This document shows, in pieces, positions 8,168 through 16,744 of a stretch of 45,576 nt of DNA. Each line of letters begins with the position of its first letter. The stretch's first letter is position 1. The notes under the pieces are model-generated. The model did no database searches, was not told the origin of the DNA, and saw only the letters and a program-made list of their open reading frames with translations. Location: the NCBI GenBank assembly GCA_944390365.1, contig CALXPW010000007.1, positions 1 to 45,576 on the forward strand, written 5' to 3'. The translations under genes were made by a program, and so were the position numbers. The stretch comes from an uncultured Clostridia bacterium (GTDB lineage Bacteria > Bacillota > Clostridia > TANB77 > CAG-508).

Positions 8168-10867
8168 ATGGCAAAGGAAAAATTAAATGACAAATTTAAT
8201 CCAAAAGAGTTTGAGGACAGAATTTATGAAGATTGGGAGAAGAAAGGTTATTTTAAGCCAAGTATGGACAAAACAAAAGAAAGTTATTGTATTATGATGC
8301 CACCACCAAATGTAACTGGTAAATTACACATGGGACATGCATTGGACGATACAATACAAGATATTTTAATACGTTTTAAAAGAATGCAAGGATACAATAC
8401 ATTATGGCTTCCAGGTTCTGACCATTCTGCAATTTCTACAGAAATGAAAGTCGTAGAAAAGCTAAAAAAAGAGGGAAAGACAAAGCAAGAACTAGGTAGA
8501 GAAAAATTCTTAGAAGAAGCATGGGATTGGACAAGAATATATGGTGGAACTATACAGGAACAACAAAAGAAGTTAGGTTGTTCTTGTGATTGGGATAGAA
8601 GAAGATTTACCTTAGATAAAGGCTTATCTGATGCAGTTTTAGAGCAATTTATTAGACTATACAATAAAGGTTTAATATACAAAGGTACAAGAATGATAAA
8701 CTATTGCCCAAGTTGCAAAACATCTATATCTGATGCAGAGGTTGAGTACAAAGAAGAAGCTACTCATTTATGGTACATTAGATACAAAATTACGGAAGCA
8801 GAGGATAGATATATTACAGTTGCAACAACAAGGCCAGAAACAATGCTTGGAGACACTGCAGTAGCAGTAAATCCAACTGACGAGAGATACAGCGATTTAG
8901 TGGGAAAAACTTGTATACTTCCAATTATGAATAAAGAAATTCCAATAATTGCAGATGAATTTGTTGAAAAAGAATTTGGTACAGGTTGTGTAAAAATTAC
9001 ACCAGCACATGATATGAACGATTATCAATCAGGCTTAAGACATAACCTAGAAATTATAAATGTATTTGACGACAATAACAAAATGGGTAATCTAGTACCT
9101 AAATATAAAGGAATGGATTTACTAGAGGCAAGAAAAGCTATAGTTGAAGATTTAGAGAAAATTGGTGCACTAGTAAAAACAGAGGACTATATTCATAATG
9201 TTGCAAAATGTGAAAGATGCAAAAATACATTGGAGCCAAAGGTTTCAGAGCAATGGTTTGTAGCAATGAAAGATTTAGCTAAAAAAGCAGCAGACTCTGT
9301 TAGAAATGGAGAAGTAAACTTTATACCAAAGAAATACGAAAAACAATACTTTAACTGGCTAGATAACATACAAGACTGGTGTATTTCAAGACAATTATGG
9401 TGGGGACATAGAATACCAGCATACTATTGTGAGAAATGTGGACACATAAATGTAGCAAAAGAAATGCCAGAAAAATGCGAAAAATGTGGAAGCACACATT
9501 TACATCAAGATGAAGATACACTAGATACTTGGTTTAGTTCTGCCTTATGGCCATTTTCTACACTTGGTTGGCCAAACACAGAAGCAGAAGATTACAAAAC
9601 CTTTTATCCAACAAATGTACTAGTAACAGGATTTGATATAATAACTTTCTGGGTATCAAGAATGATGTCACAAGGCTTAGAACTTACAGGAAAAGCACCA
9701 TTTAAAGATGTGCTAATACATGGTATGGTACGTGATAGCCAAGGAAGAAAGATGTCTAAAACTTTAGGAAATGGTATAGACCCAATAGAAATAATAGACA
9801 AATACGGAGCAGATTCTTTAAGATTTGCAGTAATCTCTGGAACTACAATGGGAAATGATATAAGGTATATGCCAGAAAAACTAGAGCAAGCATCAAACTT
9901 TGCAAACAAGATTTGGAATGCAGCTAAATTTATAATAAATTCATCAGCAGATGAAGAGAAAGTGTTAGAATTACACAACCAATTAAGTAAAGAAGAAAAA
10001 GACCAAGGTAATACTTCTAAATCTGCCAGTGAGAAATTTAGAATAGAAGACAAATGGCTATTAAACAAATTCGATAAATTAGTAGCAGAGGTAACCAGAA
10101 ACTTAGAGAACTACGATTTAGGGGTTGCACTAGATAAAATATATAGCTTCATCTGGAACGAATTCTGTGACTGGTATATAGAAATGGTAAAACCACGTAT
10201 GTATAGCGAAGATACAGAAACAAAAGTAGTAGTAAGTTATGTATTAAACTATGTATTTAGTGAATCATTAAAGCTATTACATCCATTTATGCCATTTGTA
10301 ACTTCAGAAATATATTCAAAACTAATATGCTTTGATACAGAAGACTTAATAGTAGCAGAATGGCCAGAAGCAAAAGCCACATTTGAATTTGATGAAGAAG
10401 AGGAATTTGTAGAAAGCTTAAAAGAAATAATAACAGAAATAAGAAATGTAAGAGCAAATGCAAACATACATCCATCAAAAAAATCAGAATTGATATTTGT
10501 AACAGATAAGTATGAAAAAGAAATACTAGAAGCACAAGACTTTATACTAAAACTTGGTTTTGGAGAAAAGATATTGATTCAAAAAGATAAAACAGGAATA
10601 CCAGAAAATGCTATTAGTATTTTAAGAGATGGAATAGAACTATATATACCATTAGAGCAACTAGTTGATATAGAGGAAGAAAAAGCAAGACTAGAAGAAG
10701 AAATAAAAAGACTTGAGGGAGAAGTAGCAAGATGTGAAAAAATGCTTTCTAACCCAGGCTTTGTAAACAAAGCACCAGAAGCAAAAGTACAAGAAGAGAA
10801 GGACAAGCTTGCAAATTACACAGAACTTCTTAAAGCAACTAGAGAAAGATTAGAAAATTTAAAATAG
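8168..10867 (+). CDS. valS: Valyl-tRNA synthetase
   Basis: This class I synthetase charges tRNA-Val. The 899-residue product has the HIGH region (PPPNVTGKLHMGHAL, residues 39-53), an editing domain (YITVATTRPETMLGDTAV region), a Cys-rich metal-binding-like stretch (CEKCGHINVAKEMPEKCEKC), the KMSKS loop (GRKMSKTLGNGIDP) and a C-terminal coiled coil (LEEEIKRLEGEVARCEKML). GAGAG before ATG 8168 gives the ribosome-binding site. Expression is controlled by the valine T-box immediately upstream. A bidirectional hairpin terminator follows. Confidence 0.97.
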   Translation: MAKEKLNDKFNPKEFEDRIYEDWEKKGYFKPSMDKTKESYCIMMPPPNVTGKLHMGHALDDTIQDILIRFKRMQGYNTLWLPGSDHSAISTEMKVVEKLKKEGKTKQELGREKFLEEAWDWTRIYGGTIQEQQKKLGCSCDWDRRRFTLDKGLSDAVLEQFIRLYNKGLIYKGTRMINYCPSCKTSISDAEVEYKEEATHLWYIRYKITEAEDRYITVATTRPETMLGDTAVAVNPTDERYSDLVGKTCILPIMNKEIPIIADEFVEKEFGTGCVKITPAHDMNDYQSGLRHNLEIINVFDDNNKMGNLVPKYKGMDLLEARKAIVEDLEKIGALVKTEDYIHNVAKCERCKNTLEPKVSEQWFVAMKDLAKKAADSVRNGEVNFIPKKYEKQYFNWLDNIQDWCISRQLWWGHRIPAYYCEKCGHINVAKEMPEKCEKCGSTHLHQDEDTLDTWFSSALWPFSTLGWPNTEAEDYKTFYPTNVLVTGFDIITFWVSRMMSQGLELTGKAPFKDVLIHGMVRDSQGRKMSKTLGNGIDPIEIIDKYGADSLRFAVISGTTMGNDIRYMPEKLEQASNFANKIWNAAKFIINSSADEEKVLELHNQLSKEEKDQGNTSKSASEKFRIEDKWLLNKFDKLVAEVTRNLENYDLGVALDKIYSFIWNEFCDWYIEMVKPRMYSEDTETKVVVSYVLNYVFSESLKLLHPFMPFVTSEIYSKLICFDTEDLIVAEWPEAKATFEFDEEEEFVESLKEIITEIRNVRANANIHPSKKSELIFVTDKYEKEILEAQDFILKLGFGEKILIQKDKTGIPENAISILRDGIELYIPLEQLVDIEEEKARLEEEIKRLEGEVARCEKMLSNPGFVNKAPEAKVQEEKDKLANYTELLKATRERLENLK

Positions 10868-10877
10868 TATAAAAATT

Positions 10878-10915
10878 GCGTGGACAAAAGGGACACTCCA
10901 TTTTGTCCACGCTTA
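10878..10915. terminator. Perfect 12-bp hairpin (bidirectional terminator; member of a dispersed family)
   Basis: The arms at 10878-10889 (GCGTGGACAAAA) and 10901-10912 pair perfectly around a loop beginning GGGACAC. It separates the convergent valS and the 142-aa gene. A closely similar hairpin, including the loop start, recurs at 41457-41495. Confidence 0.8.
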
Positions 10916-10922
10916 AAAAATA

Positions 10923-11351
10923 TTATAAATACTTCTTCAATTTTTCTATCGTATTTTCTTGAAATTGTATAAAATCGTCCAATATTTTTTGGGTAGTCTG
11001 ATTTGCGTCAGGATTTTGGTTCTTTAATTTCACACCTTCAATAATTCCCATATTTGTACCTTTTATTAACATCTCTGCTATATGAGAATTGCTTTTATCA
11101 TTGATGGTACTCATTTGAATATCCATATAGCCCATAACCTTTTGCATAGGTGGTAGTTCAGAAGGTAAATCATTAAAGTTTTGAAGCTCAGTATTTACTC
11201 TATTTAAAATATCGTTATATTGATTATACTGATAAATTAAATCATCTTTAAAGTTTTCATCTCCTACCTTTTCAGAAATAGTGGAAATGGAATCCATTCC
11301 CATTTTTAAGCCTTTATTTACAGTATTTAAAATATATTGTTCGTTTCCCAT
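10923..11351 (-). CDS. Uncharacterised small helical protein (142 aa)
   Basis: The product is predicted mostly helical and has no signal peptide or membrane segment. It starts MGNEQYILNTVNKGLKMGMD and has a central SELPPMQKVMGYMDIQM segment. The pattern of amphipathic helices suggests a four-helix bundle, but I do not recognise the family. The start is ATG 11351 because GGAGG lies just upstream in the gene's orientation; a longer open frame up to 11408 lacks a site. It converges on valS across a shared terminator. Confidence 0.6.
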   Translation of the reverse strand: MGNEQYILNTVNKGLKMGMDSISTISEKVGDENFKDDLIYQYNQYNDILNRVNTELQNFNDLPSELPPMQKVMGYMDIQMSTINDKSNSHIAEMLIKGTNMGIIEGVKLKNQNPDANQTTQKILDDFIQFQENTIEKLKKYL

Positions 11352-11517
11352 AATAACCTCCAATTTTTCTTTATTTATAGTGTTTCCAGAAAATAAAAAA
11401 ATATGCAAATAAAAAACTCTTGCTTTTATTATAATAAAAAGTTATAATTTTACTCTACCTAGCATATACTTATATAAAGACAAGCTAAAATATGAATAAC
11501 CAAAAGAAGGCGAGGCG

Positions 11518-12297
11518 ATGCAAATGATAAGAGATGGAATAAAAGAAGATGCAGGAAAAATTGCAAGATTAAAAATTGATAATTGGAGAAAAACATACTC
11601 GAAAATATTTCCAGAAGATTTTTTAAATAATCTAGACTTAACTAAAGAGAAGGAAAAATATTTGAATAATTTAAAAAATAAAAACGTTATTATTTACGAA
11701 AAAGCAGAAGAACCTATTGCATATTGCTATTATGGAGAAAATGCTAAATTTAAAGACTACGAAGGAGAAGTATTTGCTTTATATGTAGAAAATAATTGCC
11801 AAGAGCATGGTATTGGTACAAAACTTTTGCAATATGCTATAAAAGATTTAGCCAAGAAAAGTAAAAAAATATTTTTATGGTGTGCAAAAGAAAATACAAG
11901 AGCAATTTCTTTTTACAAAAAGAACGGCTTCAAAATTATCGGGGAAGAAATAGAGAATATAGGTGGAAAGAATGTGGAAAAGGTTGCGCTAGGTATAAGC
12001 TTGGAAGATGAGAAAATTCGAGAGTATAAGTCAGAAAGCGATAAAATAAATGAAAAAGATAAAACAGAAACACCAGACAAAAATAATTCATATAATCTAA
12101 AAAAGTCTGCAAACTACATAGAAAACGAGCAAAGTATGGCAATTTATGCTAACCCAGATTTAATTTTTCTAAAAGATGAGCCACGAAATTGGTTTACGCA
12201 AATTATAAATCATGAAAAAATTTCTAACATACCAAAAAATTTTATCGATTATTTATTAAAAAAAGAAATAATAGAAAATTATGGATTGGAGGAATAA
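11518..12297 (+). CDS. GNAT acetyltransferase with an extra C-terminal domain
   Basis: Residues 1-160 are a GNAT fold. It begins MIRDGIKEDAGKIARLKIDNW, and EVFALYVENNCQEHGIGTKLLQYAI gives the acetyl-CoA-binding R/Q-x-x-G-x-G/A-like motif. FLWCAKENTRAISFYKKNGFKIIGEE is the characteristic last strand. Residues 160-200 are a polar linker. Residues 205-259 form a small extra domain (YANPDLIFLKDEPRNWF ... FIDYLLKKEIIENYGL). Its spacing is reminiscent of PqqD-like winged-helix leader-peptide binders, but this is inference. The gene ends four bases before the first radical SAM gene, so they form an operon. Starts at 11518 or 11524 are both possible. Confidence 0.75.
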   Translation: MQMIRDGIKEDAGKIARLKIDNWRKTYSKIFPEDFLNNLDLTKEKEKYLNNLKNKNVIIYEKAEEPIAYCYYGENAKFKDYEGEVFALYVENNCQEHGIGTKLLQYAIKDLAKKSKKIFLWCAKENTRAISFYKKNGFKIIGEEIENIGGKNVEKVALGISLEDEKIREYKSESDKINEKDKTETPDKNNSYNLKKSANYIENEQSMAIYANPDLIFLKDEPRNWFTQIINHEKISNIPKNFIDYLLKKEIIENYGLEE

Positions 12298-12300
12298 AAA

Positions 12301-13362
12301 TTGATAAATGGCTTTTCAAAAAAAGAGCTCATAAGCCTAATTTGGAGCAGACCAAATTTTGCTCAAATAGAGCTCACACGAAACTGCAATTTTAGGTGTA
12401 AATTTTGTTTTGAAAATTGTGATGTACAGGATAAGTACGAAGATAAACCACCAGAGCTATGGAAAAAGGTTATAGATGACTTGTACGATTTGGGAATAAA
12501 GAAAATTCATTTTTCTGGTGGTGAGAATTTTCTTTATCCATATTTCACGGAAATTCTAAAATATTCAAAAGAAAAAGACTTAGTAAACTTAATAAACACA
12601 AATGGTTCGATTGATATATCTAACATACTAGAATACTCGGATGAATTTGTATTTTCACTGCACGGATATAAAGAGGTAAATGATGAAATAACCGGTTTTA
12701 AGGGTTCTTTTGAAAGAACTATAGCTAATATAGAAAAAGCATTAAATTCAGGTAAAAAAGTTTCAGTAAATACAGTTTTAATCAAAGAAAATTTTGAAAA
12801 TTATAAAGAACTATATACATATCTAAATAATAAATTTAATAATCTAACATATTCACCAACAATGGCAATACCTTGCTATACAGGAAAAAAATTTGATTCT
12901 TTAAGTGTTCCAATAAATAAAGAAAATATGGAGAAATATTTAAGCTATGTACGAATGATTGGAAAAGATAAATTTGTGTACAAGCACGGCTTATATGGTC
13001 TATTAGGAGAAGAAGAAAAAGCTATGCAGATGCCTGTTTGTGCTGCTGGGAAAAGCAAACTTATAATAAAATATAATGGAAATGTGTACCCATGCAATTT
13101 CTTTCAAACTGAGGAATTTTTGTGTGGCAATGTGTTTGAAGATGATATTCATAAAATCTGGAATGAGGGCAAAGGCTTTAAAAAGTTTAGAGAATATTAC
13201 CTAAACAATAATCTTCCAGAAGACTGTATGAATTGCAAAAAGCACAACAACTGTTTCTCTGGTTGTAGAGCATGGACTAATAGCTATATTCATGAAAATC
13301 TTAGAGTAAATAAGGAAGGAGATGTTAGATGTGGGATTATCGATGCACATGTTGGAGCTTGA
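12301..13362 (+). CDS. Radical SAM/SPASM enzyme, first of an overlapping pair
   Basis: The 353-residue product has the radical SAM cluster motif CNFRCKFC (residues 29-36, C-x3-C-x2-C) and HFSGGENFLYP as the SAM-binding GGE motif. The C-terminal Cys-rich SPASM region includes CAAGKSKLIIKYNGNVYPC, then CMNCKKHNNCFSGC. SPASM proteins typically carry auxiliary 4Fe-4S clusters and modify ribosomal peptides or protein side chains. The TTG start at 12301 follows GGAGG at the end of the GNAT gene. The 3' end overlaps the second radical SAM gene by about 40 bases. The context suggests peptide modification rather than sulfatase maturation, since no sulfatase is nearby. Confidence 0.85.
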   Translation: MINGFSKKELISLIWSRPNFAQIELTRNCNFRCKFCFENCDVQDKYEDKPPELWKKVIDDLYDLGIKKIHFSGGENFLYPYFTEILKYSKEKDLVNLINTNGSIDISNILEYSDEFVFSLHGYKEVNDEITGFKGSFERTIANIEKALNSGKKVSVNTVLIKENFENYKELYTYLNNKFNNLTYSPTMAIPCYTGKKFDSLSVPINKENMEKYLSYVRMIGKDKFVYKHGLYGLLGEEEKAMQMPVCAAGKSKLIIKYNGNVYPCNFFQTEEFLCGNVFEDDIHKIWNEGKGFKKFREYYLNNNLPEDCMNCKKHNNCFSGCRAWTNSYIHENLRVNKEGDVRCGIIDAHVGA

Positions 13363-14311
13363 AATTACTACAAAATGCAATTTGAACTGTTTACATTGTT
13401 ACAATAGAGGAAACAAAAACTTAGATATGCCATACCAAGATATTGTAAAATGTATAAATTTTGCAAATGATAATACTATAAATACTTTTACTATTTCTGG
13501 TGGAGAAGCATCATTGCATCCACAATTTAAAGAAATTTGTGCATATTTAAAAGAAAATAGGCATAAACTAGATGGTATAAAGAAAATTACTTTGCAGACA
13601 AATGGATATATTAGAAATCTTAATTTGGTAGATTTGCAAGGCTTTGATTACATACATTTAAGTTTTGATATCGACGAAAACGGCGCAAGAAACATTAGTA
13701 GTGAAAATACTATAACACTAGCAAAGAATTTAGAAAAGGTAGGTATAAAACCATATTTGTTTACAACAGTACATAAGAAAAACATAAATTATATTGATGA
13801 AATTATTCAAATAGCAAATGAAAATAATATTCCTATTGCATTTAATTTTTGCATAGATACCGGAAAAGATAAAGAATTTTTGCTAAGTAAAGAAGAAAAA
13901 ATCTGGGCAATTAAAAAGCTTTTGGAATATGAAAAACAAGGTAAAATAAATAAATTAAAACATCCATACATCAATTCTTTTAAAGGAATGTGCCTAGAAG
14001 AAAATGAAAAGTTTAGAATTAAAGGTGGGTGCACGGCAGGAATTGCATCTTGTTCTATTTTAGCAAATGGTAATGTAATACCATGTCCATTTGTTAGAAT
14101 TAAAGCAGGGAATATATATGAAGAACCATTAGAAAAAATTTGGAGAGAATCCGATTTATTAAGAAAATTGCGAGATAGAAAAAGCTATGAAGGGTGTGGC
14201 AACTGCAAGCATTTAGCATATTGTGGAGGTTGCAGAAGGTCTGCATACCAAAGTAGCAATAAAATAACTGGATTTGATTATAACTGCATAGCAAGAGAAG
14301 AAGTGTCTTAG
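13322..14311 (+). CDS. Radical SAM/SPASM enzyme, second of an overlapping pair
   Basis: The product is about 329 residues if it starts at 13322. ATG 13343 or 13349 would also keep the whole fold, and AAGGAAGG at 13313-13320 suits a start near 13331-13343. The radical SAM motif is CNLNCLHC. FTISGGEASLHP is the GGE motif. The SPASM tail has CTAGIASCSILANGNVIPCPF and CGNCKHLAYCGGC. It is distinct from, though related to, the preceding enzyme, so the pair may act in sequence or as a heterodimer. It is translationally coupled to the upstream gene, and the 23-residue peptide gene follows 164 bases later on the same strand. Confidence 0.85.
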   Translation: MLDVGLSMHMLELEITTKCNLNCLHCYNRGNKNLDMPYQDIVKCINFANDNTINTFTISGGEASLHPQFKEICAYLKENRHKLDGIKKITLQTNGYIRNLNLVDLQGFDYIHLSFDIDENGARNISSENTITLAKNLEKVGIKPYLFTTVHKKNINYIDEIIQIANENNIPIAFNFCIDTGKDKEFLLSKEEKIWAIKKLLEYEKQGKINKLKHPYINSFKGMCLEENEKFRIKGGCTAGIASCSILANGNVIPCPFVRIKAGNIYEEPLEKIWRESDLLRKLRDRKSYEGCGNCKHLAYCGGCRRSAYQSSNKITGFDYNCIAREEVS

Positions 14312-14475
14312 AAAAGTAAAGCATAAACAAGTTTATAATTCTTTTTGGTATAAGGAAATTCATATTTTTTTAAGCAAATTATAAAATATGTAACAGAAGG
14401 AACCCTTATAAGAAAAGAATTTAAATAAAAGATAATGCCATAACATTGTCTAAAAATTTAAACGGAGGTGTAAGT

Positions 14476-14547
14476 ATGGAGAGACAAGACTGGGAAATGA
14501 GTGTTGAAGAATTCAACGATTGTGGATGTGCAATGAATGGAGACTAA
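14476..14547 (+). CDS. Candidate 23-aa modified-peptide precursor
   Basis: ATG 14476 is preceded by a strong ACGGAGGTG ribosome-binding site at a suitable distance. The product begins MERQDWEMSVEEFND, an acidic leader-like part with one Trp, and ends CGCAMNGD with Cys at residues 16 and 18. A long foldback terminator follows. It is directly downstream of, and on the same strand as, two radical SAM/SPASM genes. Small Cys- or Trp-containing open frames in such positions are often substrates (RiPP precursors). I do not recognise this sequence. The role is inferred from position, size and the translation signal; modification at Cys, Trp or Asn/Asp is untested. Confidence 0.6.
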   Translation: MERQDWEMSVEEFNDCGCAMNGD

Positions 14548-14584
14548 GAATTACTTGCTAAAGTAACTACATAAATAAAAATGG

Positions 14585-14652
14585 AAAAGGGTGTCCTATT
14601 ATGAACTTTTACATTTATTTAAAGTAAAAGATTCATTATAGAGCACCCTTTT
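14585..14652. terminator. Long imperfect foldback terminator
   Basis: The outer arms AAAAGGGTG (14585-14593) and CACCCTTTT (14644-14652) enclose further paired segments (around 14597-14611 with 14626-14640). It sits between the peptide gene and the convergent amidohydrolase and can serve both. Confidence 0.7.
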
Positions 14653-14704
14653 AAATAAACTTTTACAAAAGCTTTTTTGCTACACACCAATTTAAATTTT
14701 CATA

Positions 14705-15664
14705 CTAACAAAAATCTAACCCATACAATCTAACTGCATTCTTGTACAAAATCTGTTCTTTTATGCTCTCTGAAATATGTAGTTTGCTAATAACTGTTAG
14801 TTCGTCCTTGCTATTTCCCCAAGGAGAATCACTACCAAAAAGAATTTTATTAATTGGAACAAAATCTAAGACTTTGTAATAAATATCCTCGGGAGAGTTA
14901 ACTTCATCTGGAGAAAAAAGCGAAGAGTATCTATTTTTAAACATAAAAACAGAAGGACAACAGTCAACAAATATATTTTCAAGTAATGCAATTTTTCGTA
15001 AACAATTTTCGTCAAGCGCTCCGGCATGGGCAATTACAATTTTAACATCTGGATTATTTTCGGCAAAGGTAATTGCATTTGCTCCACTTTCAAGGTTGCG
15101 CATTCCAGTATGAATTAAAATAGGCTTGGTAGTGCATACCTTAAAATTAGCAACACTAACTTGGTCATTCCAAGGGTGGAATTTAAATCCTGCAAATTCA
15201 TTACCATAAGTATTTTCAAAAAAATCAATTTCTGCTTGAAGTGTAGAATTACATAGCGACAAATAAATGAGTGGACGTATTTTAGCCCGGTATGGTTTAG
15301 TTAAATTCATTAGGGCAATATTATATTTGCGCAAAGGGTCTATAGAACTTTTAAGAATAATAGTGCCACAAGTTTTGCACTTTAAAACCAATTTACCATC
15401 TTCTTCAAAAATTCCAACCCGATGTCTTTGAGGATTGCTACAGTTACAATTGTTCAAATTATTATTAACTATGCCAATCATTTGAGGACAATGCACCGAG
15501 CAATCATTAGGACATCTAAAAATACCTAGCTTAGGGTTAAGTGTGGGGAGAGCAAAATCTATTCTGCTCTTATCCATTTCTGCCAAAAACCGTTGTATTC
15601 CATAATTATTGTAAAAAAAGTAATGTTCATCTGTATTGATGTGCACATGAGAATTTATAATCAT
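14705..15664 (-). CDS. Amidohydrolase-2-family metal hydrolase with a Cys-rich insertion; foreign codon usage
   Basis: The TIM-barrel hydrolase motifs are HVH (residues 6-8), FKFHPW, PILIHTGMRN, IAHAGA and FGSDSPWG, typical of PF04909 metal-dependent amidohydrolases. Between strands 1 and 2, residues 50-105 form an unusual Cys-rich insert: CPNDCSVHC, CNC, then CKTCG. It resembles one or two zinc or iron-sulfur sites. The substrate is unknown. Arginine codons are mixed (about four AGA, three CGG, two CGC, one CGT, one CGA), unlike neighbours that use almost only AGA. This suggests recent horizontal acquisition. The in-frame CGG codons are at about 15588-15590, 15417-15421 and 15289-15292. ATG 15664 follows AAGGAGGG. 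It converges on the radical SAM locus, so a functional link is only a possibility. Confidence 0.75.
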   Translation of the reverse strand: MIINSHVHINTDEHYFFYNNYGIQRFLAEMDKSRIDFALPTLNPKLGIFRCPNDCSVHCPQMIGIVNNNLNNCNCSNPQRHRVGIFEEDGKLVLKCKTCGTIILKSSIDPLRKYNIALMNLTKPYRAKIRPLIYLSLCNSTLQAEIDFFENTYGNEFAGFKFHPWNDQVSVANFKVCTTKPILIHTGMRNLESGANAITFAENNPDVKIVIAHAGALDENCLRKIALLENIFVDCCPSVFMFKNRYSSLFSPDEVNSPEDIYYKVLDFVPINKILFGSDSPWGNSKDELTVISKLHISESIKEQILYKNAVRLYGLDFC

Positions 15665-15781
15665 AAATTTCCCTCCTTAAAATAGCTCGCAAAATTAAAT
15701 TTTTACACTCTTAAAATTAAAAGAGTGTAGAAAAAATGATTTAGAGATAGTATAGCATAAAAATATGCGAGAATCACAATT

Positions 15782-15852
15782 TGTCGAAAACTTCCTATAT
15801 TTCAACAAAACTTCCTAAATTTTGCTATTGGAAAAAAATGTAAAAAAGAATA
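15782..15852 (+). promoter_or_regulatory. Spo0A box and probable sigma-H promoter of the spoIIA operon
   Basis: TGTCGAA at 15782-15788 is an exact Spo0A-box core. A GGAAAAAAA element near 15830 and GAAT at 15848-15851 fit a sigma-H-type promoter roughly. Activation of spoIIA by Spo0A~P and sigma-H is established in spore-formers; the box identity is seen here, while the promoter class is inferred. Confidence 0.6.
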
Positions 15853-15884
15853 TAATATGGAAAAGCCAAGGAGGAGGATTTAAG

Positions 15885-16205
15885 TTGAATATTGATTACT
15901 CAAAAAAGGACAAGCTTTTAACGGTGGAAATTACAGAAGAAATTGACCACCATATTGTAGAAAAAATAAGGAGGAAAGTGGACGATGAAATTACAAGATA
16001 TATGCCTAGAAAAACTATATTTGATTTTGGTAGGGTTTCTTTTATGGACAGTGCAGGAATCGGAATGATTATTGGTAGGTACAAAATGATGAAGCTTATA
16101 GGTGGAGAAATGGAGATAGTAAATATAAGTCCTAATGTAAAAAGAATATTAGAAATGAGTGGAATTAGTAAGATAATTTCAATGAAAGAAAAAAGAGCAT
16201 CATAA
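15885..16205 (+). CDS. spoIIAA: Anti-sigma-F factor antagonist SpoIIAA
   Basis: This is a STAS-domain protein of 106 residues. SFMDSAGIGMIIGRY contains the phosphorylatable serine (about residue 56) in the family's DSxGIG motif, and EIVNISPNVKRILEMSGI is the usual end. Unphosphorylated SpoIIAA binds SpoIIAB and frees sigma-F in the forespore. The TTG start at 15885 is chosen because AAGGAGGAGG lies 7-8 bases upstream and the length matches the family; the longer frame from 15822 has no site. It is the first gene of the sigma-F operon. Confidence 0.9.
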   Translation: MNIDYSKKDKLLTVEITEEIDHHIVEKIRRKVDDEITRYMPRKTIFDFGRVSFMDSAGIGMIIGRYKMMKLIGGEMEIVNISPNVKRILEMSGISKIISMKEKRAS

Positions 16206-16270
16206 ATTGAAAGTATAAAAGGACAAGCTAATTGGTCCTAAAAGTAAGAAAGAGAAAGGATAAAATAAAA

Positions 16271-16744
16271 ATGTATGATAATGAAATGAAATTAGAATTT
16301 TTAAGTAAGTCTAGTAATGAGGCATTTGCTAGAATTACAGTAGCGGCATTTGTATCAGTGTTAGACCCAACTATAGAGGAACTTGCAGATATAAAAACAG
16401 CGGTATCGGAGGCTGTTACAAATTGCATAATACATGGATATGAAGATGCAGAAGGAATTGTAAAGATTAGGGCAAGAATTTTAAAAAATAATGTAGAAAT
16501 AGAAATATCAGATACAGGAAAGGGAATTGAAAATGTAGAGCTTGCTCGTAAGCCGTTATATACTACCAAAGCTAATTTAGAAAGGTCTGGTATGGGCTTT
16601 ACAATAATGGAAAGCTTTATGGATGAGGTTGAAATAGATTCTGTACTTGGATTGGGTACTAAAGTTACTATGAGAAAGAAAATAAAAAAGCATGTAGTAG
16701 ATGACATAGAAGACGAATTTGCAAATGTGGGAGGAGTATGCTAG
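16271..16744 (+). CDS. spoIIAB: Anti-sigma-F factor and kinase SpoIIAB
   Basis: The 157-residue GHKL-type serine kinase binds sigma-F and phosphorylates Spo[31 protein letters not shown] matches the family N-terminus closely. [14 protein letters not shown] is the N-box, [12 protein letters not shown] the G1 box, and [12 protein letters not shown] the G2 box. ATG 16271 is selected by this homology and by AAAGGA at 16255-16260; the frame extends upstream without a better site. The stop at 16742-16744 directly abuts the GTG start of sigF, indicating coupled translation. Confidence 0.93.
   Translation: MYDNEMKLEFLSKSSNEAFARITVAAFVSVLDPTIEELADIKTAVSEAVTNCIIHGYEDAEGIVKIRARILKNNVEIEISDTGKGIENVELARKPLYTTKANLERSGMGFTIMESFMDEVEIDSVLGLGTKVTMRKKIKKHVVDDIEDEFANVGGVC

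Noticed and set aside
12301-14311. Anaerobic sulfatase-maturating enzymes or heme-synthesis radical SAM proteins
   Set aside because: No sulfatase or heme gene is nearby; the short peptide and GNAT fit peptide modification better.
14705-15664. CGG as a stop or shift in this gene
   Set aside because: The frame is continuous through three CGG codons with conserved motifs on both sides, so CGG must be read as a normal codon here if the gene works.
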